Source of the DNA: Erigeron canadensis
Lineage: Eukaryota; Streptophyta; Magnoliopsida; Asterales; Asteraceae
Direction: 5' to 3'
NCBI RefSeq assembly: GCF_010389155.1
Contig: NC_057769.1
Coordinates: 12,586,735 to 12,650,734 of the forward strand
DNA: 64,000 nt
Below the pieces are notes generated by a model. The model saw only the letters and a program-made list of their open reading frames with translations. It ran no database searches and was not told the DNA's origin. A program made the translations under genes and the position numbers. Below are positions 42,438-54,522 of this stretch, piece by piece. Position 1 is the first letter of the stretch, and the number at the start of each line of letters is the position of its first letter.

Positions 42438-43261
42438 TATATATACTATAAGACAGTTGAACTAATGACTTATTAATCAATCAAATCGTTCAATTTTATC
42501 AAATTGACTATCGCTTATGTCATTATTTAGATTAACTATAAATTAAAAATCTTAATAATCATTATCCAAATATATTATTATATTAGTATTTATATTAATT
42601 TGTAGAAAAAGTCTCATTAATTTACACTTTTTTGTTTTCGATCAATAATTTACACTTTTTAACCCTAAATACTTATTTTATATTGATTTTTAACCAGCAA
42701 TTTGAGAAGCTTTTTCTTAATTTTTTTAAAAAACGTTACAAAAAGTATTTATATTTAATTTTTTAAAGTTACAATTGTTACTCAAATCAAAAGTCCTAAT
42801 TATTATCAAACAATATGAAAACAATCCTAATTGTTATCTAATTATCATAGGAGGATGGCTGAAAATAAACATATTCATGTTATGGGCCGTATCATGATCA
42901 AACACGTATACTTGAATATTGTCAAGTACGGGATCACAAGTATGTTTATATTTTAATTCTTAATAATCTTTCATAATAATATCACATAATGAGTACAATT
43001 GGTTTCAGAAAATTATATAATTGAAAAATTATTGTAGCATGTGCCTTGTGAAATGACTACGACAAACAATCCAATCAATATGTAACAGCTAATAATGACA
43101 GTAACGAAACATGTGGTTATTGTGCTACAACTTGCAAAGTATAACACTTAGAATCGTATATCTTCAAAATTATAAGTTTTTATGAATTAAATGTATGAAG
43201 ATTTAATATTGATAATATCGTAAACCCCGTGTCCAGTGTCAAACACGAGTATAAAATCTAG
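42438..43261 (+). mobile_element. Helitron, complete non-autonomous copy 2
   Basis: It starts directly at the CTAG of copy 1 (TATATACTATAAGACAGTTG) and ends with CGTGTCCAGTGTCAAACACG, then AGTATAAAATCTAG before T. No ORF is visible. Together with copy 1 it forms a head-to-tail tandem. Confidence 0.75.
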
Positions 43262-44894
43262 TTCTTTTCTATTAAGTGATATCATTACCTAAATCAATAG
43301 TGATAATAGATCTTGATAAAAACCTTTTTGACACATTTTTGTAACTATTATGTTATTATTGAAGCGACCAAATATTTTTAAAAACATCAAGCAAAAAATT
43401 TTGGAACCGATTGATAACTATTATCCTATTTTTTTAACGTATTTACTTTTTTGCTTCATAAAAATTTTTTGGAATATATCCACCTATCGTAACTAGCAAA
43501 AATTCCTTTTTGCATCAAATGTGAGTGGATCGTGAATTTATTGTGAACACGAAAGTTGTTACACTTTTTACAAGGACATGAGATTTTTGATGACTCTTCT
43601 ATGTTACGGTAGGCGAAATTAAGAAACTCTTTCACACCTAAAGAAACTCTTTCACACCTAACTCGTACCTCGGATCCTTTGTCCTATGAATCCAAGACTT
43701 GTCCATATTCTATAGAAGAATAATTTACATGACTACCACAGTAACAATAATACCATTAAAAAAAAACATATAAATCATGAAGTTAAAATGCATAACAAAT
43801 TCCAAATAATGCAATTTCACAATAATAATATATTTAACATCAACTCTTCAGATTAAACTAAATTATAGTTGAAATTCATAAAAAAAAATTCAAAATAATA
43901 GCAAATTATGACTTAAAATCTAAAAGTAAATTAAAATTAAATAATAGCAAATTTCAAAAAAATAATATTAAAGAGAAATTAACCTTGAGAAACGAAAACG
44001 ATGGTTGCGGAGGTTCCAATGCCAGCGTCAATGCGGTCGTTGAAGTGGTTTTAATGGCTGCTTCCGATGGCGACGGTTGCGGTGGTTCTAATGGTTGCTC
44101 CCGATGGCGTTTCTTGGATAAGATTATGTATTTGATTTTCGCCGATGCGTTTGGTGTTTCCAATGGCCGGTCACATCATGACAGTGGAGAAGGTACTGTA
44201 TTTGATTTTTGGGTATTAGGTCGTTGGCACGAGGAATGTAATTTGTAAATAGATTTATAAGTTTGATGGCGTTTGGTTCTATATTTTTGTAAATTGAAGT
44301 TATGATGACTTTTTAACTTTGCCTATGATTCACTTAGAACTGTTAACCGATTATATAGTAACCAATTCTTTTTGGTTTTAACTTGGTGTCTAAGGGGCGA
44401 GAGTGTAGTGCTAAAACCTTAACAAATTGGTTAATTTGGCTAATTTTTGACGAATCACAACTCGCTACGTGACGTAGCCAAAAACTAGTCAAAACTAGAC
44501 AAAAGACATGGTATAGCAAACAAAAGAAGCCAAAACTTGCCAATTTGAAAAAATAAAAGGTAACCGGAATATATAATCAAAGTTGTCGAAAAACATAAAA
44601 CAGTGACCATTTTTTGTATAAGATACGCCTCGGATCATCCGAGTCCCATTTTTACGAACATTTGTATCATCATCGCCCATTTAACGTAACACCGGCAACC
44701 TAACTGTTCAATGATACCATCATCGGCTAAAACTAGTTTTTCCGGCTACCTATTGATTTAATGGAACAAAATCCGGCAAAGCTACCAAGGGAAAATCCGG
44801 CAACGCTACCGTTAAGTTAACACTACCAAGCTAATCACAAACATGCAATTAACGGCAATGTAAAAAGATAAATATACATATATATACATATAAG
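43262..44894. other. Non-coding stretch
   Basis: No supported gene. At 44000-44110 GGTTGCGGNGGTTC and CCGATGGCG recur as short imperfect repeats, which produces a spurious ORF (43985-44248). Confidence 0.4.
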
Positions 44895-45200
44895 CAGCAG
44901 CAGTAACCGGAAAACTCAAGAAAGGGTTCGCCGGAAAATAAACCGTCGTAAGAAGCAGCAGCAGTTAACCATAAACCCAAGAAAGGGCTTGCCGGAAAAC
45001 CACAGTCGTCGTAGCAGCAGCAGCAGTTTAACCGGAAATCACAAGAAAGGGCTCGCCGGAAAACCGATGCAACACGCAACAGCACCAGCAGTTCAACGAA
45101 AACCCAATAAAGGGCTCGCCGAAAAACCAAACCAATAAAGCAACAGGAACCATATCGATTAAACCGGAATCCCTAAAAAAAGGGTCGCCGGAAAATCGAC
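44895..45200. repeat. Minisatellite of about 63 bp, five units
   Basis: AAAGGGCTCGCCGGAAAA or a close variant occurs at 44921, 44982, 45046, 45109 and 45179, with CAGCAG runs between. The spacing of 61-64 bp is near a multiple of three, so long minus-strand frames (45130-44849) stay open. These frames are Phe/Cys-rich and look like a by-product of the repeat. Confidence 0.8.
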
Positions 45201-46099
45201 CAAACAAGTAGTCAAATAGCCAACTACACCCTTGCACAAGTCAAACATAGTTTTGACCATTAAAAAAGTGAACGTTTATGGCCGGCAACCACCGGAAACC
45301 CCAAAAAGGGGTTTCCAATCTCACCGGAAAGGGTGATATATAATGTTAGGAGCATCGGCAAGTTTTATCGGCATGTATTCCGGCAATAGAATCCAAGAAA
45401 AACATAGATCTATCCTCAAAATCGAAAACCCCCAAATCATTTTTTTAGGTTTCCGGCGATACGAACAAGATTGGCACAAGAACAAAAAAAACGGTCACAA
45501 GTACACGCTCCCAACATTTACAAGGATCAGCCAAAATATGCCGATATATATAGCCAAAACATGCCGATTAAACTTGCCAAAACTAGCTGATGCATGTGTT
45601 ATAGGTTTGCCAAAAAGCCGATGCAAGCCGATGCTTTTTGCCGATATAAATATCCGACTACACCCTTGCCCCTAACTAACCACTATTTTGTTTCATCTTT
45701 TAATTTAATGACCACTTTTTGGTCTTTAATCCCTTTTTTAGTGACAACCATTTTCTTGGACACTATTTTTATTTAATGACCAAAAATAGTGATTAAAAAT
45801 TTTTAATGGTGACAAAATGATTTTTTTAATAACCAAATAAAAGTTCGTCGTTAAAAATGTGGTCACTAATAGACTTTTTTCTTGTATTGAATATATGTGA
45901 TTGAGTATGTTAAGATTTTTCTTCCTATATTAAAAAAAAACAATCAAACGATATATATATATATATATAGTTAATTCGTACGTTGTATGGGTTTTAAGAT
46001 TAGTTATAAATAAAAGAATATCCATTGCCGACGTCCATCCATTCGTAAAAACATTTATGAAAGACTCGGTGGGGTGTTATAAATGCTTGACGTTCGTTA
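45201..46099. other. Non-coding stretch
   Basis: GCCGAT words cluster at 45540-45655. At 45690-45880 there are mirrored AGTGACNAAA / TTTNGTCACT words like worn inverted-repeat transposon ends. A (TA)n tract lies at 45951-45969. No gene is supported. Confidence 0.35.
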
Positions 46100-46306
46100 A
46101 GTAAATGGTAAGGGCCATTTTAGATATAGGATACTAGGTGTGGCGGATTTTGCAACTTCAACCTTCCACCCCACCTCATTTCTCTCACTTTTCTTTCACA
46201 AAACACACACAACTTTATATAGTCCAATATTTCTCTACAACCTCACCCTTTCTTTAGAAAAATCACCTCCTTTCTTCAACCTTTTCCTCTAATTCGGTTT
46301 TAATTG

Positions 46307-46563
46307 ATGAAAGACAACAAGGTGCCATCGCTTTCATCATCATTCAACTCGTTTTCACCATCGATACTTGTGGACGTTGATCGTACATGTGCGTGTTCGT
46401 TGGCCAGTTCGATTGAACTTATACTACTATTCAAGTAATCACTTTAATCGTGGCTAAATAAGTAGTAGAATATTTTACAATAATTAATCATCCCTAATTA
46501 TTAATTAACAGGAAGCATAAAAGTCATTTATCCTGTGAATCAAAGTCAATCAAGAAATGCTAA
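46307..46563 (+). CDS. Candidate two-exon small protein gene (59 residues)
   Basis: Exon 1 is 46307-46434 and exon 2 is 46512-46563. The 77-bp intron has AA-GTAATC and TTAACAG-G borders; splicing removes a stop four bases past the exon end and keeps the frame to TAA at 46561. The product starts MKDNKVPSLSSSFNSFSPS, has a Cys pair (CAC) and a hydrophobic ELILLF, and ends SCESKSIKKC. Upstream are a CT-rich leader (46150-46300) and TTTATATAG at about 46215, i.e. a plant-type promoter and 5' UTR. I recognise no family. It could be a real small gene or the first exons of a captured gene, since Helitrons flank it on both sides. No other reading of this stretch is better. Confidence 0.35.
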
Positions 46564-46799
46564 CTAGAGCTCATATCCCTAAATACTAATCTAACAAAAC
46601 ATGCATGAGTTTTTCAAGGGTACCGGTTTTAGGATTATTTTTCAGTCAAACTATCCATGTGTAATTAAATCAACTAGATTTACGCTTTTTTCTATTCAAA
46701 AGGTTTTTTGATTTTTTGATTGATTTCTTTTTTAAATTTATTTTTATAATGATTTGTACATTTGTTTGTATAATTCAAAACTTATATTTTCTTTAATAA

Positions 46800-47695
46800 C
46801 TAAATTTTAGATCCGTGTCCAACACTGGATACGGAGTTTACGATATTATCAATATTAGATCTTCATACATTAAAGTCATAAAAGCTTATAATTTTGAAGA
46901 TATACAGTATCAAGTGTTACATTTTGCAAGTTGTAGTACAATAATCATAGGTTCGTCACTATCATTATTAACTGAGACATAGTGATGAAATTGTTTGTCG
47001 TAGTCATTCCACAAGGCACCTGCTATAATAATTTTCTCTATTATTGAATTTTTTGAAACTAGGTGTACTCATAATATGATATTATTATGAAAAATAATTA
47101 AGAATTAAAATATAAACATATTTGTGATCCCGTACTTGATATTTAAGCATACGTATTTGATCATAATGTGGGCCCTTAACACGAATAGTTTTATTCTCAA
47201 TCACATATCCTATAATATTTATTGATGGCTAAAAATAAATATAAATGAAGTATTTAGGGCAAAAAGGTGTAAACTATTAACAGAAAACAGTACATAAGCA
47301 GGAGTCAATTTGATGAAATTGAGCAATTTGATTGATTAATAAGTCATTAGGTTTTGAAATAAGTTTTTGTAGACAATAATTCATATGTTGAAATTGTTTT
47401 AATGTAAATTTTAAAACATTCTCTTAAGTCGATGTTAAAAACTAGTATAAATAAGTATTCAGGGCTAAAAAGTGTAAATTATTTATGTAAAACAAAAAAG
47501 TGTAAATTAATGATAACTTTTTTACAAATTAATAATAAATACTAATATAATACTCGTAATATATTTGGATAATGATTATTAAAATTTTTAGCTTTTAGTT
47601 ATTCTAAATAATAACATAAGCGAAAGTCAATTTGATAAAATTGAACGATTTAATTGGTTAATAAGTCATTAGTTCAACTGTCTTATAAGTACATA
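46800..47695 (-). mobile_element. Helitron, copy 3, reverse orientation
   Basis: It is the reverse complement of the 42438-43261 family. The 3' end (CCGT...ACGG, then ATCTAAAATTTAG) is at 46800 and has CTAG changed to TTAG. The 5' end (TTATAAGACAGTTGAACTAA) is near 47695. Non-coding. Confidence 0.7.
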
Positions 47696-47920
47696 TTAAA
47701 ATTTAGATTAAGATAACTATTTGTATTATTTTTGAATTGATTGTAACTGTAATTTCACGATTATCTTTAGATTTTATCAAGTTTACTAGCATGTTTTAGG
47801 GTTCACATATTTTTGAAAATCATCGTCAAACAGTTCAATCTTCTCTACGTAATTAGATCCATTTATTTTACTTCTTGTCATTTCTCAATATTTTACTATA
47901 CCTATAATATATCTTAGGTC

Positions 47921-47954
<34 letters not shown>

Positions 47955-47957
<3 letters not shown>

Positions 47958-49080
47958 AGACATTCTAATGAGAAGTGAATTAAAATAAGAATAAATGTGA
48001 GAAGAGATCTGGGCCATCTATTGCATAATCCAACGGTTGATAAATTTAATAGATTTTTTCATTTAAATATCTATTCAAAAGGGCAAACTTGGAAATAAAA
48101 ATTACGGTTTCTAACTTTCTATATGGTTGTCATTATCTTGTCCAACTAATGAAAATCACTTTTTTCCATTTAATTCCTCATGACACACAAACATGGAAAC
48201 ATTACTACATTTGTTTTATAGTTTTCTGACCGAAGCATGTATTAGTAAAATTGGATGCATTTATTACTTTTTTGTTCATCAACATCTCAAAGTTGCTAAC
48301 TGAAATCAAATATTTATTTTACTTTTGTTTGCATATCATGAGATTTACAAAGCGTCGGTTTGCTTTTATTTTCTTGATTTCTTCCCCTTTTTAATATCAC
48401 ATTACGTATCTTATTTTTTTTATGCATCTTGGAGTTGTTTTAATATTGCATCTTAGAGTTGTGTTAAATTGTGTATCCCGAAAGTTAGGTTAATTGTGCA
48501 TCCTGTTATGTTAATTTAAACATTTTAAATATATTTTGCACATCCTGGAACTATAAAATTAAATTATTTCATCCGTATGCTTATATCGTATCTTCTAAAA
48601 AAAATTTCATCCATTTTTCATTAATTGGATGCACTATATATACATATCTATTGGATGCACTATATAAAATCAAATTATTTCATCCGTATGCTCATATTTT
48701 ATTATAAACCATACATGTACATCAATTGGATGCACTATATATACGTATCTATTAGATGCGTTTTGTTTGGATGAAGTTTTTTCCAGGATGCATAAACATT
48801 TGGTTTGTACATCCATATATCTTTTATAATAAATTTTGAATTAAGTAAAATAAAAAGTTACAAATAATAGTATACTATCTTTGGTCAAAGATATTCAACA
48901 TTCTGGATATGGATTCAAAAATTGTAAATGTTGAATTCTTATCCATATTGAACGTGCAATTCATTAAAAGCAGTTACGAATAAATTTTAAAAAACTAAAA
49001 ACTTCCATTACATAGTTAAAATTACTATTTTGTCCCCTATTCTTACTATTCTTATTTTAAAGTTATTCTCACTGGAAAGT
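47955..49080. mobile_element. Inverted-repeat element (a) between (TA)n tracts
   Basis: The left end (GGGAGACATTCTAATGAGAA, then AAAATAAGAATA) and the right end (TATTCTTATTTTAAAGTTAT, then TCTCACTGGAAAGT) are inverted relatives. Both abut (TA)n: 47931-47954 and 49081-49100. Inside, GGATGCACTATATATAC and TTATTTCATCCGTATGCT are repeated. No ORF. It fits non-autonomous elements that target TA microsatellites. Confidence 0.65.
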
Positions 49081-49100
49081 TATATATATATATATATATA

Positions 49101-49426
49101 AGGACATGTTATTTAGAGTCCATCTTATTTTGAGTCCAAAATGGGATCCATATAACTTACACATGTGTAAGTCCTGGTGGCGATGGTTGCTGGAGCCGGA
49201 AAATCATGGTGGTGGTCGGAGATGATAATGGTGGTGCTTACACATTTGTAAGTTAACTTACACATGTGTAATTCGTGGTGGTCGCCGTCACCGAAAAATC
49301 ATGGTGGTGGTCGAAGATGATGGTGGTGGTGGTGGTGGTAGGAGGTGGTTGGAATTTGAGGAGATAAAAGAAAATCAATGGACTCTTTTTTGACTCAAAA
49401 TAAGGTGGATTCAAAATAACTTTTCC
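49101..49426. mobile_element. Inverted-repeat element (b) between (TA)n tracts
   Basis: ATGTTATTTAGAGTCCATCT...TTATTTTGAGTCC on the left mirrors GGACTCTTTTTTGACTCAAA...AATAACTTTTCC on the right. The interior has GGTGGTGG runs and paired ACTTACACATGTGTAA words. It shares its left (TA)n tract with element (a). Confidence 0.65.
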
Positions 49427-49441
49427 ATATATATATATATA

Positions 49442-49903
49442 TCTTATATGAATAAAATAAGATTTATATGATATCATTATTTTCTAACCAATGCTTATTT
49501 GTTATTATTAGATTTTTTTTATACTAATTATTTCCTTTTTATTGTCTTGATTTATGACATCATTTTTATATAAAATTTATACCATTTTCTAATTAATTTA
49601 TGATTTATTTATTTTATAGCCTAAGTCTCATGTAAATTAAAATATAATTATCTAATTTATGATTTATTTCAATTTTATTTTTGTTAAATATTTATATTTA
49701 TTTGTAACATAAGGTATATACTATTCTGAAGTTATGAGTAATATGTTTATGTTTGTTGTTTACGCATATTAAGTATACAAAAAAATGTTTTAGTTAACTA
49801 TAAGATAGATATTTAGGGATAGGCTTAATCAATTTCAAGTTGTGAAAATATGTTTTTACAAAACTTTTATTATGTCCGGGTTGAACCCAGGTTAATTAGC
49901 TAG
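49442..49903 (+). mobile_element. Short Helitron
   Basis: It starts TCTTATATGAATAAAA after an A and ends with the dyad CCGGGTTGAACCCAGG, then TTAATTAGCTAG before T. These are the expected Helitron ends and the A/T insertion site. It is 462 bp and non-coding. Confidence 0.7.
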
Positions 49904-49930
49904 TATATATATATATATATATATATATAT

Positions 49931-50200
49931 GTTATATTAGGAACCCAAAAATTGCAGTAACCCTCAGGAACCTTCTATATAACTATCAATATACATTTGA
50001 TCATCACCAATTACATGAAAACATTAATTTATAAATTATTTACATACATATCATCGATCTGCATACATGTGATCATAACAGTATTCGTACACATGTGATC
50101 ATAAAATTCATGTCCCCAAAAATTGTATAATGGATGATAATCCATGTCTCTGCATAATTGGAAAATTCAAAATTGCACTTGAAAAACTTAAAAACAATAA

Positions 50201-50231
<31 letters not shown>

Positions 50232-50324
50232 AAAAGAAAACAATTATTATGTAAATAAATAATCAATGATTAAGCTTGATTTAAACTTTTTCTAAAAGTT
50301 TTTGCAATTTTTTAAGTTCCTAAA
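49931..50324. mobile_element. Inverted-repeat element (c) between (TA)n tracts
   Basis: GTTATATTAGGAACCCAAAA, then ATTGCA, on the left mirrors TTGCAATTTTTTAAGTTCCT, then AAAATAATA, on the right. (TA)n tracts stand on both sides (49905-49930, 50325-50352). The interior has an (ATA)n run at about 50202-50235. Confidence 0.65.
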
Positions 50325-50352
50325 ATAATATATATATATATATATATATATA

Positions 50353-51365
50353 AAGAGAGAGAGGGAAAGAGAGAGAGAGTAGATTAAGACATTAAGCAAA
50401 AAAATTTTCTCCAAAATACCCTCACCTTATTTCTAAAGTTCCAAACTTACCCTTCTATATCTATATCTATACTCTATACCCCTTATAATACAAACTATTA
50501 ATTTATTTTTAGAAATTTAAGTAATTTTTTCAATATCCCAAAAATGCCCTCAAATACCTATCTATATCTATATTTATACTATATTATAAAGAAAAATCTA
50601 CTTTTGATTTTCAACATTCAACTTAAAATTTCAATATTATTTTTAAGTTATCACAAGGTACACATTCTAATGCATGATGTACCATAAATCATAGTCACAT
50701 TACATCAATAACTTTGACTACTCATCAACGCCACCGCCGCCACCACCACCACCGCCGCCGCCGTTACTGCTGCTCGTCACCATCACCCGTCACCTCCACC
50801 ATCGCCGCCGCCATTATATCACCACCATCACCTGTAACGCGCGAGTACCTTTCTCTCGTATTAATTTTAATTTTTTAAGGGCTTAGTTTGGATGCAGCTA
50901 GCTACATTATTTTTGGATGAAGTTTTTTTAAAAATTAGGGGCATTTTTATAATATATAAAACATCTATATGACATCTATGTAACTGCATCTACAAATTTT
51001 GGAGTCAACTGCATCAGTCGACTACCAAGTGAATTTTCATATCATATATTATTTATATTTATCAATATATATATATATATATCATATTATACAGCAAATT
51101 TATTTTTTGATATTCAATATTGAACTTAAAATTTCAATATTGATTTTAAGTTTCAACAATGTACACAATATAATGCATGATGTACCATACATCATAACCA
51201 CATTATATCAATAACTTCCACTACTCACCGACGCCACCACCACCACCACCAATCTCCTTCAGAGCCACCGACGCCGCCATCACCCATCATTACTACCACC
51301 GCCGCCGCCATTACATCACCACCACCGTAATCACCTCTATCACCGCCACAACGCGCAGGTATATA
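50353..51365. repeat. Two Helitron-like direct repeats with (ACC/GCC)n ends
   Basis: The blocks 50570-50865 and 51075-51365 are diverged copies. Each has an ACTTAAAATTTCAATATT start, GCATGATGTACCAT in the middle, then (CCACCG)n and an ACGCGC word. Such GCC-rich tails before an ACGCGC word are typical of plant Helitron 3' regions. The terminal CTAG is not clear. Confidence 0.45.
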
Positions 51366-53470
51366 TCTCTAATATAAATATAAAAGTGAGGATAGATGAT
51401 TCATACATAGCACTCATCCAGTTATACACCTATGCATTATATTTGTCATCATTTGTTGTAGTTTTTTTTTTACTTATTGTCATTTTTCAGTTTCTTTCAT
51501 TATGATTGATTCATTCGTATATATATAATATATATTTTCCTTATATTAATACAATAGAGTGTTAATAGTTATTAACCTAAAAGAAAAAAGATATATATTA
51601 ATTTCCAAATTATTTAATAATAGAATTTTGGAGGAGTTGGTATTTGGTAAGCATGTCGCTTTGTATGAGATGTTTAGGGTGTGCTTAATTGGGAAAACAC
51701 TTTTTGTTTTTCTTGAAAAAATAGGAAACGAAATACGCGTTCAAGTCATAGTTTTTAAAAAATATTTTCCATGAAAATAGAAAACACTCTTTTCCACTTT
51801 TTTATGGGAATTTATAAAACACTTTTTTATTTTCTTTAACTTTTCATTTTCCATTTTCTAACTTTTGAATAACTCAAATTGTTTTACATTTTCTAATTTT
51901 GAATACGTTTTCAAAATTTTCATTTGTTTTTTAAAGATGGAAAACTCTATTAATTTTAAGAAAATCAAAAAATGAAAAATGAAAAATTATTTTCCACAAC
52001 AAAACGTGTGCTTAGCGTTTCAAAACCTAGCTCTCCCTTCTATAAATTTTTAAGTTTCATATTTTATAGGATTTTGACATTACATTTTTCTTTTTTCTTG
52101 TTTCTTTTTTTTCCAAGTTTTTTTTTTAGATTTTGAAAATGACATTTCACTACCTTTGTTATTCTTCTTTAACATTTTCAATTTTTTTTTTACTTGGCTA
52201 ACATTTTTAGCTATGCATTTTGCTGTATTTTTTGGTTTTCCTTTAACTTATGGCTTTTGTTTTATTAGTTCAATATTTTTTTAGCTTTGTCTTTATTTTG
52301 GATAACTTTCTATCCTTTTATATATTCTTTGTAACACGCCGCTTTCAATCTTGTCTGCCTACATCATTTAAATTATATTATAAGTCATTAAATTATACAA
52401 CCACCACATCATCGTTGTATTGCGCCGAATATCATTCTATCTTCTAAAATACATTCGCCACCACCTTTACATCAGTTTCATTTACCAATAGTCGCCACCA
52501 TCAACATCAGTTGTCGACACTATCAGTCCGACATCATAGCCACCACCACCGTATTACGCGAGTACCATGTTGCTACATATGAAAAATTGAGAGCTGATTG
52601 CAAGGCTGAAGTTTAGTTTTATTTTATTTTTCAATCGATATGCCTATAACGAAAAGAACAGTTTTGAATTTAAAAATTTTACGACTTTGATAAATTTAAA
52701 CTCTCACAAAATCAAACTGTTTTGTTTATGTCTTTTGGTGTTGCTAATTATCATCAAATTTGTTATTAAACTTTTCGTTTGTTTTTTCCAATAATTTTTC
52801 GGTAACATCTTTTTTCATTTATATCTTTTTTGGAATTCTTTACTACCTTTGGTTTTGGACAATTTTATTCTTGTTTGTTTTCCTGTTTTTGTTGTGTTTT
52901 TCTTTTTTTCTTTTTTCTTTTTGTTATTTTTTGGTTTCTTTTACCGGTTTTTTTTATAACGAAATTATTAATGTGGAAGTAAACACATTTATAATGTTAT
53001 ATTTGTGGTATTGTCTTCAGGGAACAAAATGCGCAAAAAAAACGATTACGGCCTCGCAACACGGGCTCGAAACTATCTAGTTATTACTTTTACAACGTCT
53101 ATGCGTGTAGTATTTTATATAATTATGAAAGAGTTTGAAAAACGCTCTACGTACCTAAATCAAGGAACATTCATATTCGCTGGTTAAGGATATAGGGTTT
53201 AGGTGGGTCTCGAACGGGGATTGACAATTTTAAGATGTGTTGTGGGGTAGTCATGACAATGGGGATGGCAGTGAGGACGGTGATAGAGTGTCGATGGTGG
53301 TGAATTTAAAAATAATGGGTAGTGATATTTCTACAACAGAATTTGGTCATCTACAACAAAAAAAATATATTTTATATTGCATAGAGTATAATTGTATAAT
53401 GCAGATGTTGTTGTATTTTAAGTGTTGAGAGATTTATACTGTAAATTACTTCATTAAGGGTATTATAGGT
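51366..53470. other. T-rich non-coding stretch
   Basis: Hydrophobic ORFs here (51559-51774, 52250-52447, 52760-53080) follow from T-rich DNA and have no recognisable features. A CCACCACCACC-ACGCGAG block at 52535-52565 looks like another Helitron tail. No gene is supported. Confidence 0.4.
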
Positions 53471-54205
53471 ATACGAGAGAAAGTGCCCACGCGTTGAGGT
53501 GGTGAGATAGTGGGGTGACAGGTCATAGGAGGTGATAAGTTATAAGTGTGATAATCATATGCTTTAGCTGTACGGGTTGCGCCCTTGGATTTAAAATCTC
53601 GGCGAAAGTATATCGAATGACATCTCTATTGAAAGAACATGAAATTTTAAGAACACCCATAAAGTTTTGATAATTTATTGATATACAGTTTTTGAGATAA
53701 AATTTTTTGAATAAATTATAAAAGAATAAAATGATTTATGGATGAGAGAGAAAAAAAATGAGTGGTTGAGATTTAAGGAGAGAAGAAAATGGGTGGTTGA
53801 GATTTAAGAGTATTATAGGTATATTAGGTAGAGATATTTAAATTAGTAAATAAATAAGAGAGTATATTAAACATTTCAATTCATTAACTAAGAATTTGAA
53901 AAAAAGGTCCTCCTCCTTTATAATGTACGAGGGAAAGTGTTCGCGCATTGCGGCGGTGAGATCGTAGGGGTGATAGGTCATAAGAGGTGATAAGTCATAA
54001 AGTGTGATATCCAAGTACTTTATCCGTATGGCTTCCGCCCTCGCATTTAAAAATTCATCGAAAGTATATCGAATGACATCTCTAATGAAAGAGCATGGAA
54101 TTTTAAGAACACCCATACAGCTTTTATAATTTATCGATATACGGTTTTTGAGATAAAAGATTTTGAATGAATTGGATGAATAAAATGATTTATAGAGGAG
54201 AAGGA
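53471..54205. repeat. Direct repeat, two copies 456 bp apart
   Basis: About 53471-53750 and 53926-54205 share GAAAGTATATCGAATGACAT, TTTTAAGAACACCCAT and a GCG-rich start (ACGCGTTGAGG / CGCGCATTGCGGCGG). They resemble Helitron ends in minus orientation. A 92-codon minus-strand frame in the second copy is not kept in the first. Confidence 0.65.
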
Positions 54206-54522
54206 TATTTTTGGTTTTTTAAAGACAATAAGTTTAAAGAAAAGGAAGGATAATTTATTTTATTAGATACTATAGATTTTCTTAATAATTTTTTTATATT
54301 TACTGTGTAAAACTTTTTGTCTATACCTCTTTATGGTTATTTTAATAACATGTAATAAATAATATTTCTTCCGTCCCATTAGAAGTGTAATGTTTTAAAT
54401 TTTCAAAGTCTTTATTTTCAACTTGGCCCTTAAATATTTTTGTTTGGGTTATATAGTATTTGATGAAGATTATATGAACTGGTTGAGTTTAATATAAATT
54501 TTCATTGGGTAACAAAAAAATG

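Noticed and set aside
43985..44248. Gly/Ser-rich 87-codon ORF
   Set aside because: Made of short imperfect GGT/GAT repeats; composition artefact.
44849..45237. Cys/Phe-rich minus-strand ORFs as a repeat protein
   Set aside because: Openness follows from the 63-bp minisatellite; overlapping frames are equally open and there is no start context.
52760..53080. 106-codon hydrophobic ORF as a membrane protein
   Set aside because: T-rich DNA gives Phe/Leu-rich frames by chance; no conserved features.
53838..54116. 92-codon minus-strand ORF
   Set aside because: It lies in a diverged direct repeat whose sister copy does not keep the frame.
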